A DNA stretch of 64,000 nucleotides from JAFDBW01 sp963825575 (GCA_963825575.1 CAWGUB010000019.1:62001-126000); one strand, 5' to 3'. Numbered from the stretch's first letter, positions 50,305 through 59,093 are shown. Numbers and translations are program-made. Notes: a model not told the origin generated them from the sequence alone.

Positions 50305-51219
50305 ATGCGGATCGGAGTGATCGGCGCCGGGGCCCTGGGTCTCTACTACGGGGCCCTTCTGCAGCGGGTCGGGCACGACGTGCACTTCCTGATGCGCCGC
50401 GACTTTCGGGCCGTCTCCAGCGGCGGGCTCAAGGTCAACTCGCCACGGGGGGATTTCCACCTTGCCGAGGTCAAGGCCTACCGGAGCAGCCGGGAAATCG
50501 GTCCGGTAGACCTGGTCCTGATTGGCCTCAAGGCCTACGCCAACGACCAGCTGGTCGCCCTGACCCGCCCCCTGGCCGCAGCCGAGACAACCATCCTGAC
50601 CCTGCAGAACGGCCTCGGCAATGAAGAGGTTCTGGCAACCGCCTTCGACAGGCAGCAGATCATCGGCGGCGTCGCTTTTCTCTGCTGCAACCGCGGCGAA
50701 CCGGGCACGGTTCATCACCTCGACCAGGGCTCCATTCGCATCGCTCAATTTGCTGGCGAACTCAGTGCCAGGACCGAACGGCTCGCCGAAATTTTCAGCC
50801 AGGCCGGCATCCCCTGCGAGGCCTATACAGACCTCACCAGGATTCGCTGGGAAAAACTGGTCTGGAACATCCCTTTCAACGGCCTCTGTGCCCTGACCGG
50901 CCTGCCTACCGACCGGTTGCTGAACTGCCCGGAGACCCGGCAGCTGATCACTGAACTGATGCAGGAAGTAATCGATGCCGCCAATCAGCAGGGTTTCTCG
51001 CAACCGATCGAAGGACCGGATTTCATCGAGCGCATGCTGCAGGTGACTGCAGGCATGGGCGCCTACCGGCCGAGCATGATGATCGACCGGCAACAAGCGG
51101 CCCCCCTCGAACTCGACGCGATCTACCGCATCCCTCTGCAGCGGGCGGCAGCAGCGGGTGCGCCGATGACCCGCGTAGCGATGCTGCACGCCCTGCTCGA
51201 AGCAACCGAAAACAAGTAA
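50305..51219 (+). CDS. panE: 2-dehydropantoate 2-reductase
   Basis: 304-residue NADPH-dependent ketopantoate reductase. The N-terminus has GVIGAGALGLYYGALL (Rossmann GxGxxG), then LIGLKAYAN and LQNGLGNEE; the catalytic Lys is in TRIRWEKLVWNIPFN. C-terminal helices end PMTRVAMLHALLEATEN. It supplies pantoate for CoA. SD GAGGGGAGAG. It is transcribed divergently from carD and convergent with dinB. Relatives can also reduce acetohydroxy acids, but the catalytic features fit PanE. Confidence 0.93.
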   Translation: MRIGVIGAGALGLYYGALLQRVGHDVHFLMRRDFRAVSSGGLKVNSPRGDFHLAEVKAYRSSREIGPVDLVLIGLKAYANDQLVALTRPLAAAETTILTLQNGLGNEEVLATAFDRQQIIGGVAFLCCNRGEPGTVHHLDQGSIRIAQFAGELSARTERLAEIFSQAGIPCEAYTDLTRIRWEKLVWNIPFNGLCALTGLPTDRLLNCPETRQLITELMQEVIDAANQQGFSQPIEGPDFIERMLQVTAGMGAYRPSMMIDRQQAAPLELDAIYRIPLQRAAAAGAPMTRVAMLHALLEATENK

Positions 51220-51259
51220 TCCTTAATCTCTTCCACGCAGCGAACAGCCCCGGCCAGCA

Positions 51260-52483
51260 CTATTGGACCTCGACGTTCCGCGCCCCTTTCGGCCGCCAGG
51301 CCGGCGAGATCACATGGCTGCCCTTGCCTTTCTGCTCAAGCAGGCTGCCGAACATGACGGTGAAGTCGCCATAGCGATCGTTGGCACAATCCCTGGCCTC
51401 GGTCAGCAGAAAGCGCCGCCGGTCGTCAGGGAAGAGCGGCAGCTGACCGGTACGGAAACGCAGGCTCGACAATCGGATGCCGAGCAGGCGGACCGGCTGG
51501 TCCAGGACCATGCTGTCGAGGATCTTCACCCCGGCGTGATAAATCGCCTCGCTGCTGTCAAGGTAGTCCGACTGAGCCTGCTGCCGGCTCACGGTCGTAA
51601 AGTCGGCGTAACGTAGCGTCAGGGTGATCACTCTACCGGAAACCCGATGACGCCGGGCTCGCCGACCGACCATTTCGGCCAGCTGCAGCAGAAAGGCACA
51701 GATGGCATCGCGACCTTCCAGGTCATCGCGCAAGGTGCGGCTGTGTCCAACCGACTTGATCGGCGCGCTGCTCTCCTCGGGAATGACCGGAGAAGAGTCG
51801 ATACCGCGCGCCATATCGTGCAACCGGTCACCGATCACCCCATATTTTCTGCGCAGGACATGCAAAGGGAACCGGCTCAGTTGGCCACAGGTAAAGATAC
51901 CGAAGCTCTGCAGCTGCCTGCCGAGCCGTCGACCGATGCCGCACAACTCCTGGACCGGCATCTGTTCCAGGATTATAGGAACCTCTTCCGGGCGGAAGAT
52001 GGTCAGGCCGTCCGGTTTGTTTTGTTCCGAGGCCAACTTGGCAAGCAGCTTGTTCGGCGCAATCCCGACCGAGCAGGTGATGCCGAAACGGGACTTGATC
52101 CGAGACTTGATCAGGTAGGCGATACGCTCAGCTCCACCGAATAGTTTCAGGGAACCGCTGAGATCAAGAAACGCTTCGTCGACCGAGAAGATCTCCAGCA
52201 ATGGCGTATAATCATGGAGCAGCGCCATAATCTGCGTCGATACGTGAGTGTAGAGCCGGTTGTTAGCCGGCACCAGAGTCAACTGCGGACATCGCTCGAA
52301 AGCCTCGAAATGAGTCATGCCGGTCTTCACCCCGAAGGTCCGCGCCTCGTAGGAAGCGGTCAGGATGATCGAGCGCTTCTCGCTACCGGTCACCGCGATC
52401 GGCCGGCCCCGCAAGGCCGGGTTCGATTGCTGCTCAACCGCGGCAAAAAACGCATTCATGTCGACATGCATGATGGTTTTCAT
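51260..52483 (-). CDS. dinB: DNA polymerase IV (Y family)
   Basis: 407-residue translesion polymerase. Catalytic motifs: HVDMNAFFAAVEQQ (first Asp), SYEARTFGVKTGM and SVDEAFLDLSGS (Asp/Glu pair). HhH domain with ELCGIGRRLGRQLQSFG and a little-finger domain (VGHSRTLRDDLEG, RVITLTLRYADF). The ATG at 52483 starts the conserved MKTIMHVDM; the longer frame runs through repeat sequence. It belongs to a LexA/DinB cluster, separated from the next gene by a degenerate repeat. Confidence 0.96.
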   Translation of the reverse strand: MKTIMHVDMNAFFAAVEQQSNPALRGRPIAVTGSEKRSIILTASYEARTFGVKTGMTHFEAFERCPQLTLVPANNRLYTHVSTQIMALLHDYTPLLEIFSVDEAFLDLSGSLKLFGGAERIAYLIKSRIKSRFGITCSVGIAPNKLLAKLASEQNKPDGLTIFRPEEVPIILEQMPVQELCGIGRRLGRQLQSFGIFTCGQLSRFPLHVLRRKYGVIGDRLHDMARGIDSSPVIPEESSAPIKSVGHSRTLRDDLEGRDAICAFLLQLAEMVGRRARRHRVSGRVITLTLRYADFTTVSRQQAQSDYLDSSEAIYHAGVKILDSMVLDQPVRLLGIRLSSLRFRTGQLPLFPDDRRRFLLTEARDCANDRYGDFTVMFGSLLEQKGKGSHVISPAWRPKGARNVEVQ

Positions 52484-52496
52484 AATAAAACCCGGA

Positions 52497-52710
52497 ACGT
52501 GGGACGAGTGACGCGGAACGCGAAAAGCGAAAGCCAAAACAAAAAGCTTCTAACGCAAAGGCGCCAAGGGAGGAGACAAAATTGCAAAGAAAAGAACGAG
52601 GCCTTAGTTTTTTCTTTGCGCTACTTTGCGACTTGAGTGAGCGTAGCGAACGGGCGTTAAAATGCTTTTGCCGTTCGCGTACCTCGTCCCGCGTTCCGCG
52701 TCCCTCGCTT
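52497..52710. repeat. Degenerate intergenic repeat between dinB and the small SOS-cluster gene
   Basis: Two kinds of sequence are joined here. GTGACGCGGAACGCG...AAGCG (52507-52531) and CGCGTACCTCGTCCCGCGTT (52676-52695) belong to a CG-rich degenerate repeat also seen at 59025-59085. Between them (52548-52665) is the AACGCAAAGGCGCCAAGG ... AACGGGCGTTAAA unit that matches 37841-37876. It contains no gene. Confidence 0.55.
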
Positions 52711-52712
52711 TC

Positions 52713-52958
52713 TCAAAGAGTTTCAATCCTCTCCAACGCCCAGGTCGTACTCCCCAGATCGTAAACCAGTTCGTAAAGCGCGCCATCGTCGGTGACGTGG
52801 AAGTGGATCCGGACCGTTTCGCCCTGCCGGTCGCGCCAGGTGTTGGTGATTTCACGCACGGTGTGTTTGCGGTGCTTCAGGTCGAACCAGACGGGCGTGA
52901 TCCGGTTGCCCGGACCGTGGATGACGCCGACCCGGATATTCGGTTCACAGGTTTTCAT
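52713..52958 (-). CDS. Small conserved protein between lexA and dinB
   Basis: 81-residue soluble protein: NRITPVWFDLKHRKHTVREITNTW and then GALYELVYDLGSTTWALERIET. It resembles the short beta-rich proteins (DUF6504-like) that accompany translesion polymerase genes in several phyla; this family link is recalled, not checked. Its stop is followed by the dinB side repeat. 5 bases separate it from the lexA stop, so it is very likely cotranscribed with lexA and SOS-regulated. Confidence 0.7.
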   Translation of the reverse strand: MKTCEPNIRVGVIHGPGNRITPVWFDLKHRKHTVREITNTWRDRQGETVRIHFHVTDDGALYELVYDLGSTTWALERIETL

Positions 52959-52963
52959 GATGC

Positions 52964-53575
52964 CTAACCCAGGGGACGACAGAGGCCGGTGACCTTGCCG
53001 AGGATTTGCACCTCCGCGTCGCGCTCGCGGTAGATCAATGCCCTCATACCGGAGTTTTCCGGCTTCAGGCGAATCTCTTCGCCCTCGCGATAGAATCGTT
53101 TGAGAGTTGCTTCATTGTCGATCAGGGCCACCACGATCTCGCCGTTCTCCGCAGAGGGCTGCGGCCGCACCACGACCAGGTCGCCTGGCATGATATGCGC
53201 CTCGATCATCGACTCGCCACGAACCCGCAGCAAAAATGAATCCTTGCCTTTAACCAGCGAGCCGTCGACGGCGAGATGTGCCTCGACCTGCTCATCTGTC
53301 AACTGCGGCAGGCCGGCCTGCACCGTACCGATCAACGGCAGGGCAACCGACTCGCTCCGGGACCGGTCCGCCAGGACAATCGAACGGGAGCTGCCGGGAC
53401 TGCGATTAATCAGCCCTTTGCGCTCCAGCACCTGGAGATGCCGCAAAACGCCAAGGTTACCGGAGATCTGGAGATGCCGGGCTATTTCCTGCAGGGTCGG
53501 CGGATAACCTTTGGCGGCGATATGCCCGGCCAGGAAATCGTAAACCTGCTGTTGACGTGTGGTCAGCTGTGACAT
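52964..53575 (-). CDS. lexA: LexA repressor (SOS response)
   Basis: 203-residue repressor-protease. The N-terminal winged helix (RQQQVYDFLAGHIAAKGYPP) followed by the cleavage site Ala87-Gly88 (TVQAGLP), catalytic Ser122 (RGESMIEAHI) and Lys159 (EATLKRFY). RecA-stimulated self-cleavage derepresses DNA damage genes. A 20-bp perfect palindrome (53607-53626) lies about 30 bases upstream of the start and is the likely operator. First gene of the lexA / small protein / dinB cluster. Confidence 0.97.
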   Translation of the reverse strand: MSQLTTRQQQVYDFLAGHIAAKGYPPTLQEIARHLQISGNLGVLRHLQVLERKGLINRSPGSSRSIVLADRSRSESVALPLIGTVQAGLPQLTDEQVEAHLAVDGSLVKGKDSFLLRVRGESMIEAHIMPGDLVVVRPQPSAENGEIVVALIDNEATLKRFYREGEEIRLKPENSGMRALIYRERDAEVQILGKVTGLCRPLG

Positions 53576-53606
53576 GCAAAGGGCTCCACGGACTCTGCCA
53601 AATCTT

Positions 53607-53626
53607 TAGTTACTATAAAGTAACTA
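53607..53626. promoter_or_regulatory. Palindromic operator candidate for lexA (and rhomboid gene)
   Basis: TAGTTACTATAAAGTAACTA is a perfect inverted repeat (TAGTTACT / AGTAACTA, 4-base spacer). It lies between divergent lexA and rhomboid genes. It differs from the GGTTnnCnnnnGnnnACC box known for Geobacter sulfurreducens LexA. Confidence 0.6.
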
Positions 53627-53695
53627 TCACGACAAAAGCCGCAAGTCAAGAAAACACAAGGTGACGCAGCGACGACAATTTGCGATGATGGAGAC

Positions 53696-54661
53696 ATGCC
53701 AGAGCCACCCGTTGACATAATTCCGGGGCAACCCGGGGAAGACTGGCGCCCCCTGCCGGTGACTCTTGAAGGGGGGCAGGGAGGAACCCTGTCAAAGCGC
53801 CGCATGCGCAGCTGGGCACTGGTCCTGGAAGCTCGCCGAATCCCCTGCCAGGCCGAACGGCACGGCTTCGGCTGGCAGCTGCTGGTCCCGGCCGGAATGC
53901 AGGAGGCGGCTCTCCACGAGTTGCGGCAATACGAAAACGAGAACCGTGACTGGCCTCCCCCTCCGCCGCAGGGGACGCCCCTGGTTGACAATCGCACTAC
54001 GACCATCTGGGTGCTGATCGCCATCGGCGCATTCTACAACCTCACCCTGCACCAGGTTGAGCTGGCCGGGCACCACCCGGTCGACTGGAAAGTCCTCGGC
54101 AACGCCCACGCCGGAAAAATCATGGCCGGCCAGTGGTGGCGTCTGATCACCGCGCTGACCCTGCACGCCGACTGGCAGCACCTGCTCGGCAACCTGCTGA
54201 TCGGCGGCATCTTCATCTCCAGGCTCTGCCGTGACCTGCGCTCGGGCCCGGCATGGCTGCTGCTGCTCGCAGCCGGAGCCCTCGGCAATCTGGCCAACGC
54301 CTGGCTGCAGAACCCTGCCCACCGCGCCGTCGGTTCTTCTACGGCGATCTTCGGCGCGGTGGGTATTCTTGCCACAATCAGCATGGTGCGCTACCGCCAC
54401 AACCTGCGCCCGCGGCGCCGCTGGACCCTGCCGGTCGCCGCGGCTCTCGGCCTGCTGGCCATGCTCGGCGCCGGCGGCGAAAATACCGACCTCGGCGCCC
54501 ACCTGTTCGGCTTCCTGTTCGGCCTGCCGCTCGGCTTCGGTGCGGAGCTGTTGATTGAGAAGCGGGGACGGCCCGGCAGGACCTGGAATGCCATCCTCGC
54601 CCTGATCGCTGTTGTGGTTGTCACAGGCGCCTGGTGGGCGGCATTACAATGGGGGAGCTGA
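53696..54661 (+). CDS. Rhomboid-family intramembrane serine protease
   Basis: 321-residue protein. Residues 1-100 form a soluble N-terminal region with a DUF2007-like look; from about residue 104 six helices follow. The catalytic Ser215 is in AVGSSTAIFG and His269 in GENTDLGAHLFGFLFG; HxxxN is seen as HLLGN (about 162). Cleaves membrane proteins within the bilayer; substrates unknown. Divergent from lexA and shares the palindrome upstream. Confidence 0.92.
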   Translation: MPEPPVDIIPGQPGEDWRPLPVTLEGGQGGTLSKRRMRSWALVLEARRIPCQAERHGFGWQLLVPAGMQEAALHELRQYENENRDWPPPPPQGTPLVDNRTTTIWVLIAIGAFYNLTLHQVELAGHHPVDWKVLGNAHAGKIMAGQWWRLITALTLHADWQHLLGNLLIGGIFISRLCRDLRSGPAWLLLLAAGALGNLANAWLQNPAHRAVGSSTAIFGAVGILATISMVRYRHNLRPRRRWTLPVAAALGLLAMLGAGGENTDLGAHLFGFLFGLPLGFGAELLIEKRGRPGRTWNAILALIAVVVVTGAWWAALQWGS

Positions 54662-54721
54662 GGTTGACGTGGCGGCAATAGAGGTTATTGTTCTAATATC
54701 CTGAAGCAGGAGACACTCGAC

Positions 54722-55528
54722 ATGAAAAACTGGCCATTCCGGATCGGATTTATCGTTATCGGCATCATCCTCGCGGTTGCCTGGTGGCTCTATTACCAGC
54801 CGGAGCCGTCGACCATGACCGGGACGATGACGCCACCACCAAGCGTTGTGCCACCGGCAAAACCGGTGATTGAACATCCGGTCGCCCAGACTCCGGAAGA
54901 ACTTGAAGCCGCGGCCCCGGTCCTCGACCCTGAACAACCCCTGCCGGAACTAAAGGAGAGCGATGCGCCGATGGCCGAGATTCTGGCCAGGCTCTTCGCC
55001 GACCAGAAACTCGACCGGTTCTTTGTTCTCGAACACTTCATCGAACGCTTCGTGGTCATGGTCGACAATCTGCCCCGACCGCAGCTGCCAAAAGCCCACC
55101 GGCCAATCAGGCAGATTCCGGGGGCGTTCCTCGCCGATGGCGAAAGGGGCCAGCTGGCGATCGACCCTGCCAACTACCAGCGTTACACGCCGCTGGTGAA
55201 AATGCTGGCCGCTCTCGATACCCGGCAGACCGTCGCCGTCTACAAACGTCTCTACCCGCTCTTCCAGGAGGCCTACGAGAGCCTCGGTTATCCCGACGCC
55301 TACTTCAACGACCGGTTGATCGAAGTCATCGACCACCTGCTCGCCGCACCGCAGGTGGTCGGCCCGATTTACCTGGTACAACCAAAGGCCCTCTACCTTT
55401 TCGCAGACCCTGACATGGAGGCCCTTTCGGCCGGGCGCAAGATCCTGATCCGCTGCGGCCCGGAGAATACGATTCGGATCAAGTCGATCCTGCATGACTA
55501 CCGCCGGGAGCTGGCTGCCGACAGCTGA
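54722..55528 (+). CDS. DUF3014-family membrane-anchored protein
   Basis: 268-residue protein with one N-terminal helix (about 8-25, RIGFIVIGIILAVAWWLYY), a Pro-rich linker, and a helical periplasmic domain from about 75 (APMAEILARLFADQKLDRFF, LPRPQLPKAHRPIRQIPGAF, NYQRYTPLVKMLAALD). This is the DUF3014 layout. No function is known. Its last base overlaps the next gene (TGATGG), so it is coupled to the TauE/SafE-like gene. Confidence 0.85.
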   Translation: MKNWPFRIGFIVIGIILAVAWWLYYQPEPSTMTGTMTPPPSVVPPAKPVIEHPVAQTPEELEAAAPVLDPEQPLPELKESDAPMAEILARLFADQKLDRFFVLEHFIERFVVMVDNLPRPQLPKAHRPIRQIPGAFLADGERGQLAIDPANYQRYTPLVKMLAALDTRQTVAVYKRLYPLFQEAYESLGYPDAYFNDRLIEVIDHLLAAPQVVGPIYLVQPKALYLFADPDMEALSAGRKILIRCGPENTIRIKSILHDYRRELAADS

Positions 55529-56244
55529 TGGACAATCTCTTCCTGATTGTTGCCGCATTCCTCTCCTCATCCTTGACTGCCGTGCTCGGGCTCGGCGGCG
55601 GTATGCTGCTGATTTCAGTCATGAGCATATTCCTGCCCCCTGCCGCGATCGTTCCGGTCCACGGCGTGGTCCAGTTTGCCAGTAATGCCAGTCGCGGCGC
55701 CTTCTCAGCGAAAGATATCCGCCGGGACATCCTCTGGCCATTCCTGGCCGGCTGCCTGATCGGAGCCCTGGCCGGTTCCCGGGTGGTGCTCAAAGTCCCC
55801 ACCGAGTTCCTTCCCCTGCCCCTGGGGATCTTTATCCTGGCCATGACCTGGCTGCCACAGATCAAGAAAAAGCTCTGGTTTCCCGGCCGGTTCTTGAGCC
55901 TCGGCTTCGTCCAGGCTTTCCTGACCCTGTTCGTCGGCGCGACCGGCCCCCTGAATATGCCCTTCCTGGTCCGTGCCGGCCTCAGTCGCGATCAACTGGT
56001 GGTCACCGGTGCGGCCTTCATGACCATCGTCCACCTGGTCAAAATCATCACCTTCGGCCTGCTCGGTTTCGCCTTTGGCCCCTACCTGGCCCTCATGCTC
56101 CTGATGATCCTCGCCGTCATCTCCGGCTCCTATGCCGGCACCAGGCTCCGGCACCAGGTCCCGGAGCAGTTTTTTCTCCGGGCTTTCAAGCTGCTCATCA
56201 CTCTGCTTGCCATGCGCATGATCTTCAAGGTGTTGCTGCCCTGA
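55528..56244 (+). CDS. TauE/SafE-family permease (sulfite/anion exporter-like)
   Basis: 238-residue membrane protein with about eight helices. The first half carries LTAVLGLGGGMLLISVMSIFLPPAAIVPVHGVVQFASNASR (excerpt; key residues GLGGG and PxxAIVPVHG) and the second half repeats the pattern (FVGATGPLNMPFLVRAGLSR). Family members move sulfite, sulfoacetate, or other organic anions; the substrate is not known here. Coupled to the DUF3014 gene. Confidence 0.85.
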   Translation: MDNLFLIVAAFLSSSLTAVLGLGGGMLLISVMSIFLPPAAIVPVHGVVQFASNASRGAFSAKDIRRDILWPFLAGCLIGALAGSRVVLKVPTEFLPLPLGIFILAMTWLPQIKKKLWFPGRFLSLGFVQAFLTLFVGATGPLNMPFLVRAGLSRDQLVVTGAAFMTIVHLVKIITFGLLGFAFGPYLALMLLMILAVISGSYAGTRLRHQVPEQFFLRAFKLLITLLAMRMIFKVLLP

Positions 56245-56329
56245 CCTTTATTCTCGGTCTTGCGCCATTGCTTCTCTTAAGGTTATGCTCAAAGGCAGCA
56301 CTGTCGTTTCTCTTTGCAAGGACCTTGTC

Positions 56330-56584
56330 ATGGACATTTTCACCAGGCTGGCCGAAGTCACGCGCCGCGAAAACAGTGAGGGCGACCTGCCGGACTTTAT
56401 CGTGCCGCTGTTGCTCAAGGTCGCGGACAACCCGTCCAGGTTCGCCGGCCGCGAAGAGCTGATCGCCGAGTTGGTGATGCGGGTTGAGCAATACGAAACC
56501 TGGTCAGAGATGTGTTGTGAAAAACAGGGTTTCAGCCTCGAGGACATCCACCGCACCCTTGATCGCCTCAAAGTCAGATATTGA
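56330..56584 (+). CDS. Small protein, unknown
   Basis: 84-residue soluble helical protein from the ATG at 56330 (MDIFTRLAEVTRRENSEGDL); the alternative upstream start at 56285 adds 15 nonconserved residues. It contains a Cys pair (SEMCCEKQGF) and an acidic helix (REELIAELVMRVEQYETW). Its stop overlaps the start of the methyltransferase gene. I do not recognise a family. Confidence 0.6.
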   Translation: MDIFTRLAEVTRRENSEGDLPDFIVPLLLKVADNPSRFAGREELIAELVMRVEQYETWSEMCCEKQGFSLEDIHRTLDRLKVRY

Positions 56585-57522
56585 ATCTCCTTGCCGACGA
56601 ACCGTCGCCTGCAGGCCCCATGCAGATTGTCCGCGATGAAATAGCCCGGCGCCCGTCACGCTCCGGCGAGGCGAGGCGTCTTTTCCACGGCCGCGGGCAC
56701 TGCTTTGCCGGCTACAAGGATCTGGTGATCGACTCCTTCCCGCCGGTGATCATGGTCACTCTCTACGAACAACGGCCGCAGGCCTGGCTGGACGAACTGA
56801 CCCGTCTGCTCGACACGACACTGCCTGACAAGCCCGAGACCATCTTCCTGCAGGAGCGCTTCCTGCCCGGCGAGCCGGGCCGGTTGCTCAGGGGGAGTCT
56901 GCCGGATAACCCGGTCGCCGTGGAGGCAGGGCTCTGCTACCGGTTACGCCTCGGCGAGGCCAGAAATATCGGGTTCTTCCCGGACATGGCCATCGGCCGC
57001 AAGCTGGTCCGGGAACGTAGCACGGCCAAAAAGGTCCTCAACCTGTTCGCATACAGCTGCGGTTTTTCCGTCGCCGCCCTGGCCGGCGGGGCGAGCCAGG
57101 TTGTCAACCTCGACATGAATCGCGGCGCCCTCGAGCTCGGCAAGCTCAACCACCGGCTCAACCATATCGAGCTGCGCCGGGCCAGCTTCCTGCCCCTGGA
57201 GTTCTTTCGCAGCCTCGGCAGGCTTCGCAAGCTCGGCCCTTTCGATCTGGTGATCTGCGATCCGCCTGCCTCCCAGGGGAAGAGTTTTAATGCCGAGAGC
57301 CACTGGCCGAAACTGGTGCGCAGTTTACCCGCACTGACTGCCCCCGGCGGAGAGGTCCTCGCCTGCCTCAACTCGCCTCGTCACGGACCTGAATACCTCG
57401 ATGACCTCTTTGCTCAACACATTCCGGGTGCCGAACGGGTCGGCTTGTTCACACCAGGAGATAATTTCCCGGAAGCTGATCCCGTAGGCGGGGTATCCCT
57501 GCATCTTTATCACTTACCTTGA
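56581..57522 (+). CDS. SAM-dependent methyltransferase (RlmI/K-like)
   Basis: 313-residue class I methyltransferase. The SAM-binding core has VLNLFAYSCGFSVAALAGGA, LDMNRGALELGKLN, and the catalytic motif LVICDPPASQGKSF; ARNIGFFPDMAIGRKLVRE is typical of the RlmI/RlmK/YccW group that methylates 23S rRNA. The PUA domain of RlmI is not seen at the N-terminus. Start is TTG at 56581 (overlap with the previous gene) or ATG at 56622. Target unknown. Confidence 0.82.
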   Translation: MNLLADEPSPAGPMQIVRDEIARRPSRSGEARRLFHGRGHCFAGYKDLVIDSFPPVIMVTLYEQRPQAWLDELTRLLDTTLPDKPETIFLQERFLPGEPGRLLRGSLPDNPVAVEAGLCYRLRLGEARNIGFFPDMAIGRKLVRERSTAKKVLNLFAYSCGFSVAALAGGASQVVNLDMNRGALELGKLNHRLNHIELRRASFLPLEFFRSLGRLRKLGPFDLVICDPPASQGKSFNAESHWPKLVRSLPALTAPGGEVLACLNSPRHGPEYLDDLFAQHIPGAERVGLFTPGDNFPEADPVGGVSLHLYHLP

Positions 57523-57569
57523 GTCTGCTCAGATCATTAGAGCCGGGGGTGTTTTAAGATTCAAAAGCA

Positions 57570-57979
57570 GAACCGGCGGGTCGCGTCCCGCCAGCGCCTT
57601 ACTCTTTTGCTGGCCCAAAAGAGTAAGCAGAAAAGGGCCTGCGCTGCGCTGGGCATGTCTGGTTCGTCAAGGCGGCAACCTCAATCGGGAGTGTTCTTAT
57701 CGATCAACGGCCCAGCTTTCCCCCGTAGGTGACGAGGCTCTTGTGAGCCTCTCCTTCTCTGGAGAATTGCAACGGTCGTCATGGTTTCAAGCTTTTCCCC
57801 TGTAAGTCACACTGAAAAGAAGGCCCCCCTGTAACGGGCCGACTTATTAAGATCCGTCGTTATTTGATTTCTCAGAAAACTGGCAAAGGAGATGCCCTCC
57901 GCAAGGAGAAGGCACTTTTGCATACTTTTGTTGCCGGACAAAAGTATGGCGTCGGGCGGGACGCGACCCGCCGGTTCTG
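57570..57979 (+). repeat. Hairpin-rich dispersed element, copy C, with perfect 25-bp terminal inverted repeats
   Basis: Left end 57570-57594 (CAGAACCGGCGGGTCGCGTC and five more bases) and right end 57955-57979 are exact inverse complements over 25 bases. Inside: 11-bp stem CTTACTCTTTT / AAAAGAGTAAG, GC stem, central hairpins, GC stem and 10-bp stem CATACTTTTG / CAAAAGTATG, as in copy B. Lies between the methyltransferase gene and the NlpC/P60 gene. The 57523-58132 gap has no other feature. Confidence 0.88.
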
Positions 57980-58132
57980 ATTTTCGTTTTTAATTATAAA
58001 CGCACCTGCCGAACGCAATCGGCAAACAAAAGACAGCCACCTCTGAACATCCCTCTTGTTAACCTTATTTTTCCCCACTAATTATGTTAATCTGGGCTCC
58101 TCGAATATCCCAACAAGGATGATGCACCAGAG

Positions 58133-58972
58133 ATGGCGACAAAAATCCCCCGCTCAGCACCTCTCGTCAAAAAGACTTACTCTCTGCTCCTGCTCTTATT
58201 CCTGCTCTCGGCCTGTTCATCGCCATCGACACCGGTGAAGAAGCAGGCACCGCAACCTGTCGCGAAAGACCCGATCGCTGCACTATTGGACGAAGCCCCT
58301 GACGACCAACAGCCAGACACCCCCCTGCAGAAGATGGGCTACTCGATCCAGGTCGGAGCTTTCACCAACCTCGACAACGCAGTGCGCCTGGAGCAGCTCC
58401 TCGAATCCCGTGGCATTGATGCCTACTACTTTCGCCATGAATCCGGTCTCTACAAGGTCCGCTTCGGCAACCACGCCACCTACCAGCCGGCGCGCAGTGA
58501 GGCGGAACGCCTGCAGGCACAGGGGTTGATCGACAATTTTTTTATCGTCTTTCCGGAAGACTACACTGCGGCACGGATCCAGAAGTCCGGCAAGGGCGAT
58601 CTACGCAGCGAACTGGTCAATACCGCCAAACGCTTCATCGGCATCCCCTATCGCTGGGGCGGCACCACGGCCAAAAACGGTTTTGACTGCAGCGGCCTGA
58701 CCATGGTCTCCTACCGCCTCAACGGCCTCAATCTGCCACGGGTCTCGCGCAGCCAGTACAAAGCCGGCAAGTGGGTTGCCAAATCGGAACTGCGCCCCGG
58801 CGACCTGGTCTTCTTCGCCACCAAGGGGGGCAAGCGGGTAACACACGTCGGCATGTATGCCGGCAACGGTGAATTCATTCACGCTCCGCGCACCGGCAAA
58901 AACGTCCGCATGGAAAAACTCTCGAATAAATTCTTTGCTAAAACCTACGTTGGCGGCAGAACCTATTTGTGA
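58133..58972 (+). CDS. Lipoprotein with SPOR and NlpC/P60 domains
   Basis: 279-residue cell-wall protein. Signal with lipobox LLSACSS (Cys about 29). Residues about 65-140 form a SPOR peptidoglycan-binding domain (YSIQVGAFTNLDNAVRLEQLL); residues about 165-279 form an NlpC/P60 endopeptidase with catalytic Cys in FDCSGLTMV and His in VTHVGMYAGNG followed by HAPRTG. It would cleave peptide crosslinks, perhaps at the division septum. SD region weak. The upstream AT-rich sequence may contain its promoter. Confidence 0.92.
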   Translation: MATKIPRSAPLVKKTYSLLLLLFLLSACSSPSTPVKKQAPQPVAKDPIAALLDEAPDDQQPDTPLQKMGYSIQVGAFTNLDNAVRLEQLLESRGIDAYYFRHESGLYKVRFGNHATYQPARSEAERLQAQGLIDNFFIVFPEDYTAARIQKSGKGDLRSELVNTAKRFIGIPYRWGGTTAKNGFDCSGLTMVSYRLNGLNLPRVSRSQYKAGKWVAKSELRPGDLVFFATKGGKRVTHVGMYAGNGEFIHAPRTGKNVRMEKLSNKFFAKTYVGGRTYL

Positions 58973-59024
58973 AAAGGGAAACGTAAAAAGTGAAAAGCCC
59001 CTCTCACCATGACCAATTGCTTAT

Positions 59025-59085
59025 TCGCGTCCCGCGTCCCGCGTCCCACGTTCCGGCTTTTCCGCGCCTCGCACCTCGCGCAGTG
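59025..59085. repeat. Degenerate CG-rich repeat tract
   Basis: CGCGTCCCGCGTCCCGCGTC and CCGCGCCTCGCACCTCGCGC, similar to 52507-52531 and 52676-52695. It covers the immediate upstream of the MFS gene and may affect its ribosome-binding site. Confidence 0.5.
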
Positions 59086-59093
59086 GGGGGCTG

